Assembly: GCA_031282225.1 (NCBI GenBank)
Contig: JAITEC010000146.1
Span: 1-10,682 of the forward strand
DNA: 10,682 nucleotides
Reading direction: 5' to 3'
From: Oscillospiraceae bacterium
GTDB taxonomy: Bacteria > Bacillota > Clostridia > Oscillospirales > Oscillospiraceae
The notes under the pieces are model-generated. The model made no database searches. It had not been told where the DNA came from and saw nothing but the letters and a program-made list of their open reading frames with translations. This document shows positions 1-6,600 of the stretch, piece after piece. Position 1 is the first letter of the stretch, and each line of letters opens with the position of its first letter. The position numbers were made by a program, and so were the translations under genes.

Positions 1-1
1 A

Positions 2-220
2 AGGAAATTCGCGTCCACGCTCATACAGGGACACATCAAGGGCAACAGCGAACTGGCGTATATGCTAAAGGAGCAGAGCAGGGAGGTGTGGTCGGACAGG
101 CGGCACAACGTGCGCCGCCAAGGCGAAAAGGCGGCGGGGAAGCTGCTGGTACCTATAACTGTCATGTTCATCGGGATACTTATCATGATAGTCGTGCCCA
201 TATTCGCGGGGCTAGGCTAG
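2..220 (+). CDS. tadC: TadC-like pilus platform protein, C-terminal end (partial)
   Basis: The reading frame is open from base 2 to the TAG at 218-220, giving the last 72 residues of a protein that starts upstream. It has a charged helical stretch rich in Arg, Lys, Glu and Gln (ending near RRQGEKAAGKLL) followed by one strongly hydrophobic segment (VPITVMFIGILIMIVVPIF) and a three-residue tail. This is how T2SS GspF-type proteins of the TadB/TadC family end: a cytoplasmic helical bundle, then a last membrane helix, with the lead-in EKA..KLLVP being typical of TadC. TadB and TadC form the inner-membrane platform on which the TadA ATPase acts during Flp pilus assembly. A pilin gene follows directly, which fits the usual order tadA-tadB-tadC-flp in Clostridia. 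TadB cannot be excluded from the fragment alone, but the position next to flp favours TadC. Confidence 0.8.
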   Translation, partial: RKFASTLIQGHIKGNSELAYMLKEQSREVWSDRRHNVRRQGEKAAGKLLVPITVMFIGILIMIVVPIFAGLG

Positions 221-230
221 CCCTTAATTT

Positions 231-240
231 GAAAGAGAGG
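231..240 (+). promoter_or_regulatory. Ribosome binding site of the flp pilin gene
   Basis: The purine run GAAAGAGAGG lies 9 bases before the ATG at 250. It is the only Shine-Dalgarno-like element in the 29-base gap after the TAG of the preceding gene. It supports ATG 250 over any upstream start in that frame, which would run back through the tadC-like gene. Confidence 0.6.
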
Positions 241-249
241 TATTTTGCA

Positions 250-474
250 ATGCTAAATGATGTGAAAACCGTTACCCGCGCGCTGAGGGCGCGCCTGAGA
301 GATTTTATATCGCGCGACGGAGGCGAGGTGAACATTGTGGCCGTTGTAGTGCTCATCGGCATTGCGCTCATACTGGCGATACTGTTCAGAAGGCAGATAC
401 AGTCGCTGCTTGAGACACTATTCGAGTCGATAAACCAAAATGCCGAAAACGCCATATCAGAGGGCATGTCGTAG
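250..474 (+). CDS. flp: Flp1-like type IVb pilin (74 aa)
   Basis: This small protein has a basic N-terminus (about residues 1-24), a single hydrophobic helix (about residues 28-46, NIVAVVVLIGIALILAILF) and a polar amphipathic tail (RRQIQSLLETLFESINQN). The layout and the VVLIG...IFxxQIxSLxxxxFxxI pattern match the Flp1-like pilin family of Firmicutes (Pfam 'Putative Flagellin, Flp1-like'). It is probably the main structural subunit of the pilus, inserted in the membrane and then polymerised by the TadA/B/C machinery. The likely processing region is SRDGG followed by EVNIV. A Glu at +5 after the Gly, usual in type IV prepilins, is not evident here. The gene lies between a TadC-like gene and a TadE-like gene and has a clear ribosome binding site. 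Six of its nine Ile codons are ATA. The longer frame from 88 would run through the upstream gene and is not credible. Confidence 0.82.
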   Translation: MLNDVKTVTRALRARLRDFISRDGGEVNIVAVVVLIGIALILAILFRRQIQSLLETLFESINQNAENAISEGMS

Positions 475-484
475 GCGGGGGGCA

Positions 485-1108
485 GTGGGGGCGGCGCGCG
501 CGGGAGGGGAGCGAGGCCTTGTGGCAATTGAGGCCGCAATGGTGTTCCCGGTGTTGTTCCTTACCGTGTTCTTTATGATTTTTTGGGGGAACGCGTATTA
601 CTCCAAGTGCAAGGCGGAGGCGGCAGCCAGGCGGGTCGCGATAGCAGGCGCCGCGTATTTCGCGGATCCGGCGCTGCCGGTGGTCGCGGCGGGCGGCGTG
701 TCCGAATACGCGCCGGGCGGCGCGGCGTACCGGTATTTAACCGGAGAGGATATAGCCGACGGCGCGGCGGGCGACATGCTATCGGAGATAGCGGGTTCCA
801 TAGGGACGGGGCTGTTCTCGGGAATGGAGCCGGAGCTGCTCGAATACAGCGTGAAACTGGACAATAAGTTTGTTTGCGCGGCTGTATCCGTCGATTTGAC
901 GTATGGCGTCCCGATCCCCGTGAAGATATTGGGAATGGGCGGCACGCTGTCAATGCGCGTGTCCGCGCGCGCCACGGTCCCGGCGCCGGACGCCCCCGAG
1001 TTCATAAGGAACATAAACATGGCGGAGGACTATATATTGCAGACCGGCGCGGACGATTCGCTCAAGGCGGCTTTCGAAGGTGTGCGGCGGCTGATAGGGG
1101 GAGATTGA
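485..1108 (+). CDS. tadE: TadE-like pseudopilin
   Basis: A bitopic TadE/TadG-type minor pilin (207 aa from this start). It has a short basic leader with RAGGERG, then G^LVAIE, where the Glu sits at +5 after the Gly as expected for A24 prepilin peptidase cleavage. The hydrophobic helix MVFPVLFLTVFFMIFW follows, then KAEAAARRVA, which is where TadE proteins characteristically continue. The rest is an exported domain of about 160 residues ending in a polar tail (RRLIGGD). The start is uncertain. GTG 485 lies 10 bases after the flp stop and behind GGCGG at 474-478, keeps the leader and avoids an overlap. ATG 440 would give 222 aa, overlaps flp by 35 bases and has no obvious ribosome binding site. 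GTG 521 has a purine run before it (502-511) but would remove the cleavage motif. The protein probably acts as a minor or initiating pseudopilin and as a substrate of the peptidase encoded at 4994. Confidence 0.78.
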   Translation: MGAARAGGERGLVAIEAAMVFPVLFLTVFFMIFWGNAYYSKCKAEAAARRVAIAGAAYFADPALPVVAAGGVSEYAPGGAAYRYLTGEDIADGAAGDMLSEIAGSIGTGLFSGMEPELLEYSVKLDNKFVCAAVSVDLTYGVPIPVKILGMGGTLSMRVSARATVPAPDAPEFIRNINMAEDYILQTGADDSLKAAFEGVRRLIGGD

Positions 1109-1111
1109 CGC

Positions 1112-3736
1112 ATGTACCGTGGAAAATCCAAAAAAACGTCGCGCGGTGCCGTGTCGGTGTTTCTTACGGTCATATTGGTCCCTTGCATCGCGCTGTCGGG
1201 GCTGTTTATCGACATCGGACGCGTCCGGCTCGCCGGCGCTCTCGCCGCTGCCGCCGGCGATCTTGCGCTCGACTCGCTCCTCACGCGCTATGACGGCGAG
1301 CTGTGCGAGTTCTACGGGCTTATGGCCTCGTGCCAGGATATAGAAGGGCAGTACACGGATGCGGCGGGGCGGTTCGCGGAGATACTCGACCCGAGATTGC
1401 CCGGGAATGCCGAGACGGAGACGATTCTGGCCCAGATACGCGCGCTGGGCGGGGGCGGGGCGATATCGGATCTGCTGGGCATAGATATCTTGACGGATGC
1501 CGCTGAAATGATAGCGGCGGTGCCGAAAGCCAATATGGCAAATCCCGAGATCGTCCGCGGCGGCGTAGTGAGCTTTATGAAGTACAGGGCGCCGGCTGGG
1601 TTGCTGCTCGATGGCGCCCTGCCTGACAAGCTCCGCGGAGAGGGAGGGGAGCTGGCGGACAGCGCGAAAAACCAACCGCTCACCGAGACGCGCCACGCTT
1701 ATTACGAGGCCGACGGTGCCTTGCGGGACAGGGCGTACGGCGTATACGAGAAGCTCCGCGAGTATCGGCAACTGGCTGGGGAGCCACCCGGGGAGAGGCT
1801 GGAGGGGGCGCTCTCGGAACTGGCGGAGTATAGGGAGACGTATGAGCGGATACACGCGATTATCGCGGCGGACGTGTGCGTGCCGCCAAGCGACGCGGGT
1901 GGAGGGACATATGCGGGCGAGACGGTACTCGAAGGCGGGCTGACTGTGGACGAGACGATTTATGGCATGAGTGTCGCCGCTGCGCGCCACAGGGACGCGG
2001 CCGCGCGGTCAAAGGCACTGCTGGACGATGCGTCACAGGCGCTGGGCGCGCTGGGGGGGTACTTGCAGCCGTTGAAGGACTCGTTTTCTGATTGGGGCAC
2101 CGCAGCGTCTTCCGCCGGCACGTCCATGGCGGGGACGCATATGGAGGAAATTGCGGGAATAAGGGACAATACGAATATAGATGCCATAAACGAGGGATCC
2201 GTCTCGCAGCTGAAAGCGAGGATAGACGTCGCTTCCGCTGCCTACGGTGCGCTGATTGCAGGTATAGACGCAATGCGCTACGGCAGCGCGCGCGTATTGG
2301 ATATCGCGGGATATGAAGATGCCGTATCGGCGTCGGGGATGTATGGGCGTGGCATTGGGGAGGGCGAGACATTTGACGCGTTTGTGAGGCGCACGTTCAG
2401 TTATGCGCCCGCGTCCGGCGCCGTAATTGACGCTGGGGTTCCGGGCGCGGAGGGCGTCGACCTCGCCCGTCCGCCCGCCGCACCGCTGTATACGTGGATG
2501 GAATCCGAGTTTCGCGGCGTCGACGGCGGCACGAGGCGCAGGAGCGACGAGAAGATGGGTGAGTACCAAAATATGGGAAGCTCCGAGTCGGAGGACGCCA
2601 AGAGGGCGGGGGATACGCAGGCGGGCGAACTGACGGCGCTCGCGGCGCCGGAATTCCCGTCGGGATTTGACGGGGAGGCAATGGCGGCGCTGGCGGGACT
2701 GGGCAATGTGGCGGCGCTGGCGGGAGCGCTGGCGGGAGATTTCGAAGGCGCGCTGACGGATATGCGCGACGCGTTCTTCGCTGCGGAGTACTGCAGCGGT
2801 ATGTTCAGCCACTATACATATGAAAAAGAGGCGAGGTACTCCCTCCTGCCAGATGGCGATCGCGAGGGCATAACGTGGCAAAACAGCGGTGAGTATTACG
2901 CGAGGGTGACCGGCGACGCGCGGACGCGCGGCACATGGCTGTCTGCCGATGCCGGTGATGTATACAACAAGTCGCTCACGGGAAGGCTGATAAACAGCGC
3001 TAACAACTACGCTTACGGCGCGGAGCTCGAGTACATACTATACGGCGGCAAGAACGCGGATAACATAGGCAGGGCGATCAGCTCCATATATGCGCTGCGG
3101 TATATTCTCAACGCGCCATACGCGTTTACGGCGTTTTGGGGCGTTGACAACAACACGGGGCGCGCGATAAACGCCGCCGCCGCCGCCATATCCGCGTGGA
3201 GCGGGGGCGTTGTGCCGGAGCCGCTCGTTAAATCCGTAATAATCCTGGCGCTCGTCGCGCTCGAGACGGCAAACGATGTGCAGATGCTAAAAGCGGGGCT
3301 GCCGGTCAAACTGATAAAGGTGTATGCGGGCGGTGAGGGAGACCCCGAATGGGCGGTGCAATTGCGAGGGGACGGAGAGGGGGGCGTGGCACCGTCGACG
3401 CGCGGGAATACATCCGCCGGCAGCGGTGCGAAGATGACCTACGGCGATTACATATATATATTTATGCTGCTGGGATTTTATGGCGGCGGAGAACTGTCCG
3501 CCTCTATGTACGCCCGCGCGGCGGACATCGTGCAGGTGAACGTGAGATTAGCGGCGGGAGGGGATGTCTCCGCCGATTACGTTCTGGAGAGGGCCGCTGT
3601 GTACTTCAATATAGAAGCCGAGGTGCGGGCGGCGCCGCTCATGCTGTCGCTGCCGATAACATCGGGGCATGGCGGCGACGGAGACGGGGACTGGTACACG
3701 TTCAAGTACCGCGCGACAAGGGGGTACGGGGGATGA
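1112..3736 (+). CDS. DUF5702-like Tad-locus surface protein (874 aa)
   Basis: This large bitopic protein has a basic N-terminus (KSKKTSRG), one membrane helix at about residues 14-37 and a long exported part. I recognise the DUF5702 pattern found in clostridial Tad loci: an opening G-x-x-x-VFL...LVP; a middle segment with FFAAEYCSGMFSHYT (the family's 'NEYILxYFSxY' region); GAELEYILYG at residues 636-645 followed by an ALRYILN helix; a Pro-rich-start helix at about 702-732 with ETANDVQMLKAG; and a late YGDYIYIFMLL at 777-787. It resembles TadG in having a TadE-like anchor, but +5 after Gly12 is Phe17 rather than Glu, so peptidase processing is doubtful. About 480-530 is a polar, low-complexity linker. 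The protein is probably a cell-surface or pilus-base component, and its molecular role is unknown. GGGGGAG at 1097-1103 supports ATG 1112. Its stop overlaps the next start (ATGA, 3733-3736). Confidence 0.75.
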   Translation: MYRGKSKKTSRGAVSVFLTVILVPCIALSGLFIDIGRVRLAGALAAAAGDLALDSLLTRYDGELCEFYGLMASCQDIEGQYTDAAGRFAEILDPRLPGNAETETILAQIRALGGGGAISDLLGIDILTDAAEMIAAVPKANMANPEIVRGGVVSFMKYRAPAGLLLDGALPDKLRGEGGELADSAKNQPLTETRHAYYEADGALRDRAYGVYEKLREYRQLAGEPPGERLEGALSELAEYRETYERIHAIIAADVCVPPSDAGGGTYAGETVLEGGLTVDETIYGMSVAAARHRDAAARSKALLDDASQALGALGGYLQPLKDSFSDWGTAASSAGTSMAGTHMEEIAGIRDNTNIDAINEGSVSQLKARIDVASAAYGALIAGIDAMRYGSARVLDIAGYEDAVSASGMYGRGIGEGETFDAFVRRTFSYAPASGAVIDAGVPGAEGVDLARPPAAPLYTWMESEFRGVDGGTRRRSDEKMGEYQNMGSSESEDAKRAGDTQAGELTALAAPEFPSGFDGEAMAALAGLGNVAALAGALAGDFEGALTDMRDAFFAAEYCSGMFSHYTYEKEARYSLLPDGDREGITWQNSGEYYARVTGDARTRGTWLSADAGDVYNKSLTGRLINSANNYAYGAELEYILYGGKNADNIGRAISSIYALRYILNAPYAFTAFWGVDNNTGRAINAAAAAISAWSGGVVPEPLVKSVIILALVALETANDVQMLKAGLPVKLIKVYAGGEGDPEWAVQLRGDGEGGVAPSTRGNTSAGSGAKMTYGDYIYIFMLLGFYGGGELSASMYARAADIVQVNVRLAAGGDVSADYVLERAAVYFNIEAEVRAAPLMLSLPITSGHGGDGDGDWYTFKYRATRGYGG
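2687..2737 (+). repeat. Three copies of a 12-base in-frame repeat
   Basis: GCGCTGGCGGGA occurs at 2687-2698, 2714-2725 and 2726-2737, the last two directly in tandem. Each copy encodes Ala-Leu-Ala-Gly inside an Ala/Gly/Leu-rich helix of the DUF5702-like protein. The whole copies are in frame, so gain or loss of one would lengthen or shorten the helix by four residues without breaking the gene. This is probably compositional. Confidence 0.5.
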
Positions 3737-4941
3737 CGCGGCATGTGCGGGCAGCCCGACACAGGTGCGGTGGCATGGTAGTGATAGAGGCGACGGTATC
3801 CCTGGCGGTGTTCATGTTCGCCATGCTCACTGTGCTGCTCATAACGGACATATGCGTGGTGCAGGCAAGGATCGGGGGCGCGCTGGCCTCGGCGGCCAAG
3901 TCGATATCGAAGTATTCCTACTTGTATTACAAGTTGAAAACGGATGGGGAACGCAGCGGGCTGGACGTGGAGGGCGGTGGGCAGGGGCTATCGGCGCAGC
4001 GGATGACGGAAGGCGTGGGTTCGCTGGCGGACTCAATGTCGGCTGCGGGTACGGGGACGTCTGATTCGGATGTACAGGCGGCGGGCGGAGCGCAGGATCC
4101 GGGCGCGGCAGTGACGGCAATGGCGCAGCTGGCGGGGTCGGAACTCGGAGAGGAGGGGAAGAACCTGCTCGGGCGTGCCTTGGCGCGCGCGTTTGTTGAG
4201 CGCGATCTCCTCGCTTCGCCGAACGACGGGGCAGACAGTTTCCTGCGGCGCTATAGGGTGGCGGGTGGTCTCGGCGGGTTGGATTTTTCGGGCACGTCGC
4301 TCATGGAGAACGGGAGACGTGAGGACGTGCGCCTCGTCGTGTCTTACGACGTGACGGTAATTCGCCTTTTGAATATAGACGTGAAGCTCAGGTTCACGCA
4401 GCGCGCGAGCACCCTGGCGTGGGGGACGGGCGTGCCGTTTGCGGGGGGGCCGTCGGGCGCGGGCGGGCGCGACGGTATGCAGGCGAGCATTTGGGACAGC
4501 GACAACTTCACGCGCGGGCGATACATAACGGATCGGGAAAAGGCGAATTTTGCGTACACCGGGAGCGCGGGATTCGACGGGTACGACTGCTCGGGAGGCA
4601 AGAACGAATTCATCCAAGTGGTGTCTATGTACGGAGCGTCATACTCGAGCGCGGGAGGCGTTGTGGACAAGCTCGGGCAGACGCTGCGCAATATGCGCGG
4701 CATAGTGTCGCAATACGGTGGGACCGTGCCGATGAAGGATGCGTCGGGCGAGGAGGTGGCCGTGCTGTCGTCGCCAAGCACGCGCACATATAAGATATTG
4801 CTCGTAGTGCCGGAAAACGCGGACACGGCAATGATTGGACTGGCCGCCGCCGCGTTTGAGGCGGAGCGGCGGGCGGCGGGCGAATATGTGAGCGTGGAGG
4901 TCAAGGCGGCTTACGGGGTTCCCTCGGGCGACGGGGATTAA
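3733..4941 (+). CDS. Second TadE-like pseudopilin with large C-terminal domain (402 aa)
   Basis: The start ATG 3733 overlaps the previous stop (ATGA), and AAGGGGGT at 3718-3725 is the ribosome binding site. The basic leader (residues 1-13) is followed by G14^MVVIE19, giving Glu at +5 as in prepilin peptidase substrates, and then a hydrophobic helix at about 20-39. Residues ~40-75 (ARIGGALASAAKSISKYSYLYY) are typical of the Firmicutes TadE stalk. Residues ~75-150 are a Gly/Ser/Ala-rich linker. A beta-rich stretch at ~180-240 ends in RFTQRASTLAWGTG. A separate C-terminal domain covers about 256-402: FTRGRYI, then IQVVSMYGASY, an amphipathic helix, KILLVVPENAD at 354-364 and an Ala-rich helix. 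The protein is probably a minor or tip pseudopilin displaying this domain. The domain's resemblance to a toxin nuclease fold is discussed under findings. It is much longer than a plain TadE (about 150-200 aa). Confidence 0.72.
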   Translation: MTRHVRAARHRCGGMVVIEATVSLAVFMFAMLTVLLITDICVVQARIGGALASAAKSISKYSYLYYKLKTDGERSGLDVEGGGQGLSAQRMTEGVGSLADSMSAAGTGTSDSDVQAAGGAQDPGAAVTAMAQLAGSELGEEGKNLLGRALARAFVERDLLASPNDGADSFLRRYRVAGGLGGLDFSGTSLMENGRREDVRLVVSYDVTVIRLLNIDVKLRFTQRASTLAWGTGVPFAGGPSGAGGRDGMQASIWDSDNFTRGRYITDREKANFAYTGSAGFDGYDCSGGKNEFIQVVSMYGASYSSAGGVVDKLGQTLRNMRGIVSQYGGTVPMKDASGEEVAVLSSPSTRTYKILLVVPENADTAMIGLAAAAFEAERRAAGEYVSVEVKAAYGVPSGDGD

Positions 4942-4981
4942 GGCGCGCGCGGGTGGCACGGCGCCCTTGCAGCGCGGGAAC

Positions 4982-4987
4982 GGGAGG
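4982..4987 (+). promoter_or_regulatory. Ribosome binding site deciding the peptidase start
   Basis: GGGAGG lies 6 bases before ATG 4994. It favours that start over the upstream in-frame TTG at 4967, which has no comparable element and would add nine polar residues before the first membrane helix. Confidence 0.7.
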
Positions 4988-4993
4988 TTATCT

Positions 4994-5644
4994 ATGGCGA
5001 TTTTGTTGGTGGCCGCGTTTTTGGCGGGGATTGTCGGCGCGGGATTGATGGCGAGGGACGCGCGGGAGCCGCAGCGCCGCGCCGAGGTCTCCGCACGGGG
5101 GCTGGTGGCTTGCTGCGCGTTCGTGACGGCGGCGTGCGTGGGGACTGCGCTGGTGCTGGCGCTCGCGTATCCGGGCAATACGTTTTTCTTCAATATGCGC
5201 AGAATATGCCTGATCTCATTGTTGCTGCCCGCCGCGTTTATTGATTATAAATCATATCGGATACCAAACGCATTCATATTTGCGGGTATTGGATATTGGG
5301 TTGCCCTGTTTGCGGCGGAACCGCTCGTAGCGGGCGCGGGCGGCGTTACGAGGGCGGCGGCGGCGAATTTGACGGCGGCGGGTGCGCTCACGGCGGCGTC
5401 GCTACTGTGCGCCGCCGCGATGCGAGGCAGCATTGGCCCGGGCGATATAAAGATGTTTGCGGTCATGGGGCTGCTACTGAGCGCGGAGGGAGCGTGGTGC
5501 GCGGTGCTCCTCTCGCTCGCGGCGGCGTTCGCGGTTTCTGTCTACTTGCTCGCAACAAAGAAGAAAACGCGGAAAGACACGCTCCCATTTGCTCCCGCGC
5601 TCGCTGCAGGCACTCTTTTGTCAGTGCTGCTCACGGGCACGTGA
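4994..5644 (+). CDS. tadV: TadV/CpaA-type prepilin peptidase (A24 family)
   Basis: A polytopic membrane aspartic protease of 216 aa that removes the leader from Flp-type prepilins and TadE-like pseudopilins at the cytoplasmic face. The two catalytic Asp motifs are both present: FID84YKSYRIPN and the GxGD motif GPGD151IK. Hydrophobic segments lie at roughly 2-20, 38-59, 71-83, 93-113, 118-142 and 155-187. The end (LPFAPALAAG, then a last helix) matches the C-terminal 'PFxPxLxxG' block of A24 peptidases. The length fits the short TadV/CpaA class, and I see no N-terminal methyltransferase domain as found in PilD. The nearby G^xxxxE motifs of the proteins encoded at 485 and 3733 are its likely substrates. 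A 52-base gap separates it from the gene before, and I see no convincing promoter or terminator there. Its stop is 14 bases before the next ATG. Confidence 0.9.
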   Translation: MAILLVAAFLAGIVGAGLMARDAREPQRRAEVSARGLVACCAFVTAACVGTALVLALAYPGNTFFFNMRRICLISLLLPAAFIDYKSYRIPNAFIFAGIGYWVALFAAEPLVAGAGGVTRAAAANLTAAGALTAASLLCAAAMRGSIGPGDIKMFAVMGLLLSAEGAWCAVLLSLAAAFAVSVYLLATKKKTRKDTLPFAPALAAGTLLSVLLTGT

Positions 5645-5658
5645 GGGTCGTTTGGCGT

Positions 5659-6600
5659 ATGAAGCACACAATTTTAGCCCCGCTCGCGCTCGCGGCGCTG
5701 CTGGGACTGTCGATATATGTGAGGGCGGGCGCGAATATGCGCGACGAGCGCGATTACGGCGCGTACTTGGACACGGCGCGCTCTTACGCGGCGGATGGGT
5801 TCGCGGTGGACGCGGCACAGTATTATATCAAGGCGCTCGGGATGTTTCCGTCTCTTGGGCTGCGCATGGAGATAGCGGATTTCTATGTGGAGTCCGGCCT
5901 GCCGGAGACGGCGGCCGACTGGTGCGAGGACACGGCGGCTATGTATCCCGATGAGGCCGAGCCGTATGAGTACCTCATGGAGGCGTATTTAGGCATGGGC
6001 GATATCGCCTCCTGCTTTGAAATATATGATACCGCCGCAAAGCGCGGCATATCGTCCGCCGTATGCGAGGGGATAATGTCGGAGATAGAGTATGCGTACT
6101 TTTTGACAGGCAAGTACGAGAGTGCCGCATCGTTCAGCGGCGGGTTTTGCGCCGTTATGTCGGGCGGGAAGTGGGGATATATAGACGAGACGGGGACGCT
6201 GCGCCTGCGGTTCGCTTACGCAAGAGCCGGCCCGTTTGGACCCGACGGCAGGGCGGAGGTGACGGACGGAAACGGCGACGTGTACTTTATCGACACGAAA
6301 GGCAACAAACGGGCGGCGCCACCGGAGAGGCAGGCGTCCGGCGCGCCCGAGCCGGTGGGCGCGCCGGACGGCCCGTTCGAGGACGCGCGCAATTATTCAA
6401 ACGGGCTGGCAGCGGTAAAAAAGGACGGGAAGTGGGGCTATGTCGACGCCTCGGGGGATATGGTCATTGGGAACGCGTTTTCCGAGGCCGGAGATTTCAG
6501 CGGCGGAGGGAGCGCGCCTGTAAAGACGGATGGAGAGTGGACATTGCTCAGATTGTACAAGTATGCCGGACGGAAGGCGGGAAAGGCGGGGGCACTGTGA
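5659..6600 (+). CDS. Membrane-anchored TPR-like / WG-repeat protein
   Basis: A 313-aa protein. Residues ~3-23 form one hydrophobic segment, either a signal peptide or an anchor, so the rest is probably outside the membrane. Residues ~27-150 are helical and TPR-like, with pairs such as DTARSYAADG..VDAAQYYIKAL and EYLMEAYLGMGDIASCFEIY spaced as in tetratricopeptide units. Residues ~160-300 contain WG (KWG) repeats: GGKWGYIDETG with Trp172, DGKWGYVDASG with Trp259, and a decayed third unit around Trp294 (DGEWTLL). An Ala/Pro-rich insertion separates the first two. WG repeats form beta-rich binding modules of mostly unknown ligand. ATG 5659 is preferred: GAGG at 5643-5646 is a rather distant ribosome binding site. 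GTG 5641, overlapping the peptidase stop, would add six residues. The stop overlaps the next start (GTGA). A role as scaffold or sensor for the neighbouring kinase/FHA pair is inferred only from position. Confidence 0.72.
   Translation: MKHTILAPLALAALLGLSIYVRAGANMRDERDYGAYLDTARSYAADGFAVDAAQYYIKALGMFPSLGLRMEIADFYVESGLPETAADWCEDTAAMYPDEAEPYEYLMEAYLGMGDIASCFEIYDTAAKRGISSAVCEGIMSEIEYAYFLTGKYESAASFSGGFCAVMSGGKWGYIDETGTLRLRFAYARAGPFGPDGRAEVTDGNGDVYFIDTKGNKRAAPPERQASGAPEPVGAPDGPFEDARNYSNGLAAVKKDGKWGYVDASGDMVIGNAFSEAGDFSGGGSAPVKTDGEWTLLRLYKYAGRKAGKAGAL

Noticed and set aside
440..1108. Longer version of the TadE-like gene from ATG 440, and a shorter one from GTG 521
   Set aside because: ATG 440 overlaps the pilin gene by 35 bases and lacks a ribosome binding site. 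GTG 521 has a purine run before it but would delete the G^xxxxE processing motif. GTG 485 fits best, though this is not certain.
950..1990. 346-codon open frame on the minus strand
   Set aside because: It lies opposite the TadE-like and DUF5702-like genes, has Arg/Pro/His-rich composition and no recognisable domain. It is a shadow caused by GC-rich codon use.
2033..2881. 282-codon open frame on the minus strand
   Set aside because: It is antisense to the DUF5702-like gene, very rich in Arg, and has no motif or plausible ribosome binding site context.
3450..3466. AT-rich stretch (CATATATATATTTATG) as a possible internal promoter
   Set aside because: It encodes the aromatic segment DYIYIFM conserved in this protein type, has no matching -35 element, and no gene starts just after it.
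4942..4993. Possible terminator or promoter in the 52-base gap before the peptidase gene
   Set aside because: A GGCGC/GCGCC pair could form a 5-base stem with a 13-base loop, but there is no T-run after it, and I see no -35/-10 pair.
4967..4993. TTG 4967 as start of the prepilin peptidase
   Set aside because: There is no ribosome binding site before it, while GGGAGG sits at ideal distance from ATG 4994.
5641..5658. GTG 5641 as start of the WG-repeat protein
   Set aside because: It would overlap the peptidase stop and add only six residues, with a poor ribosome binding site. ATG 5659 opens directly with a typical signal or anchor sequence.
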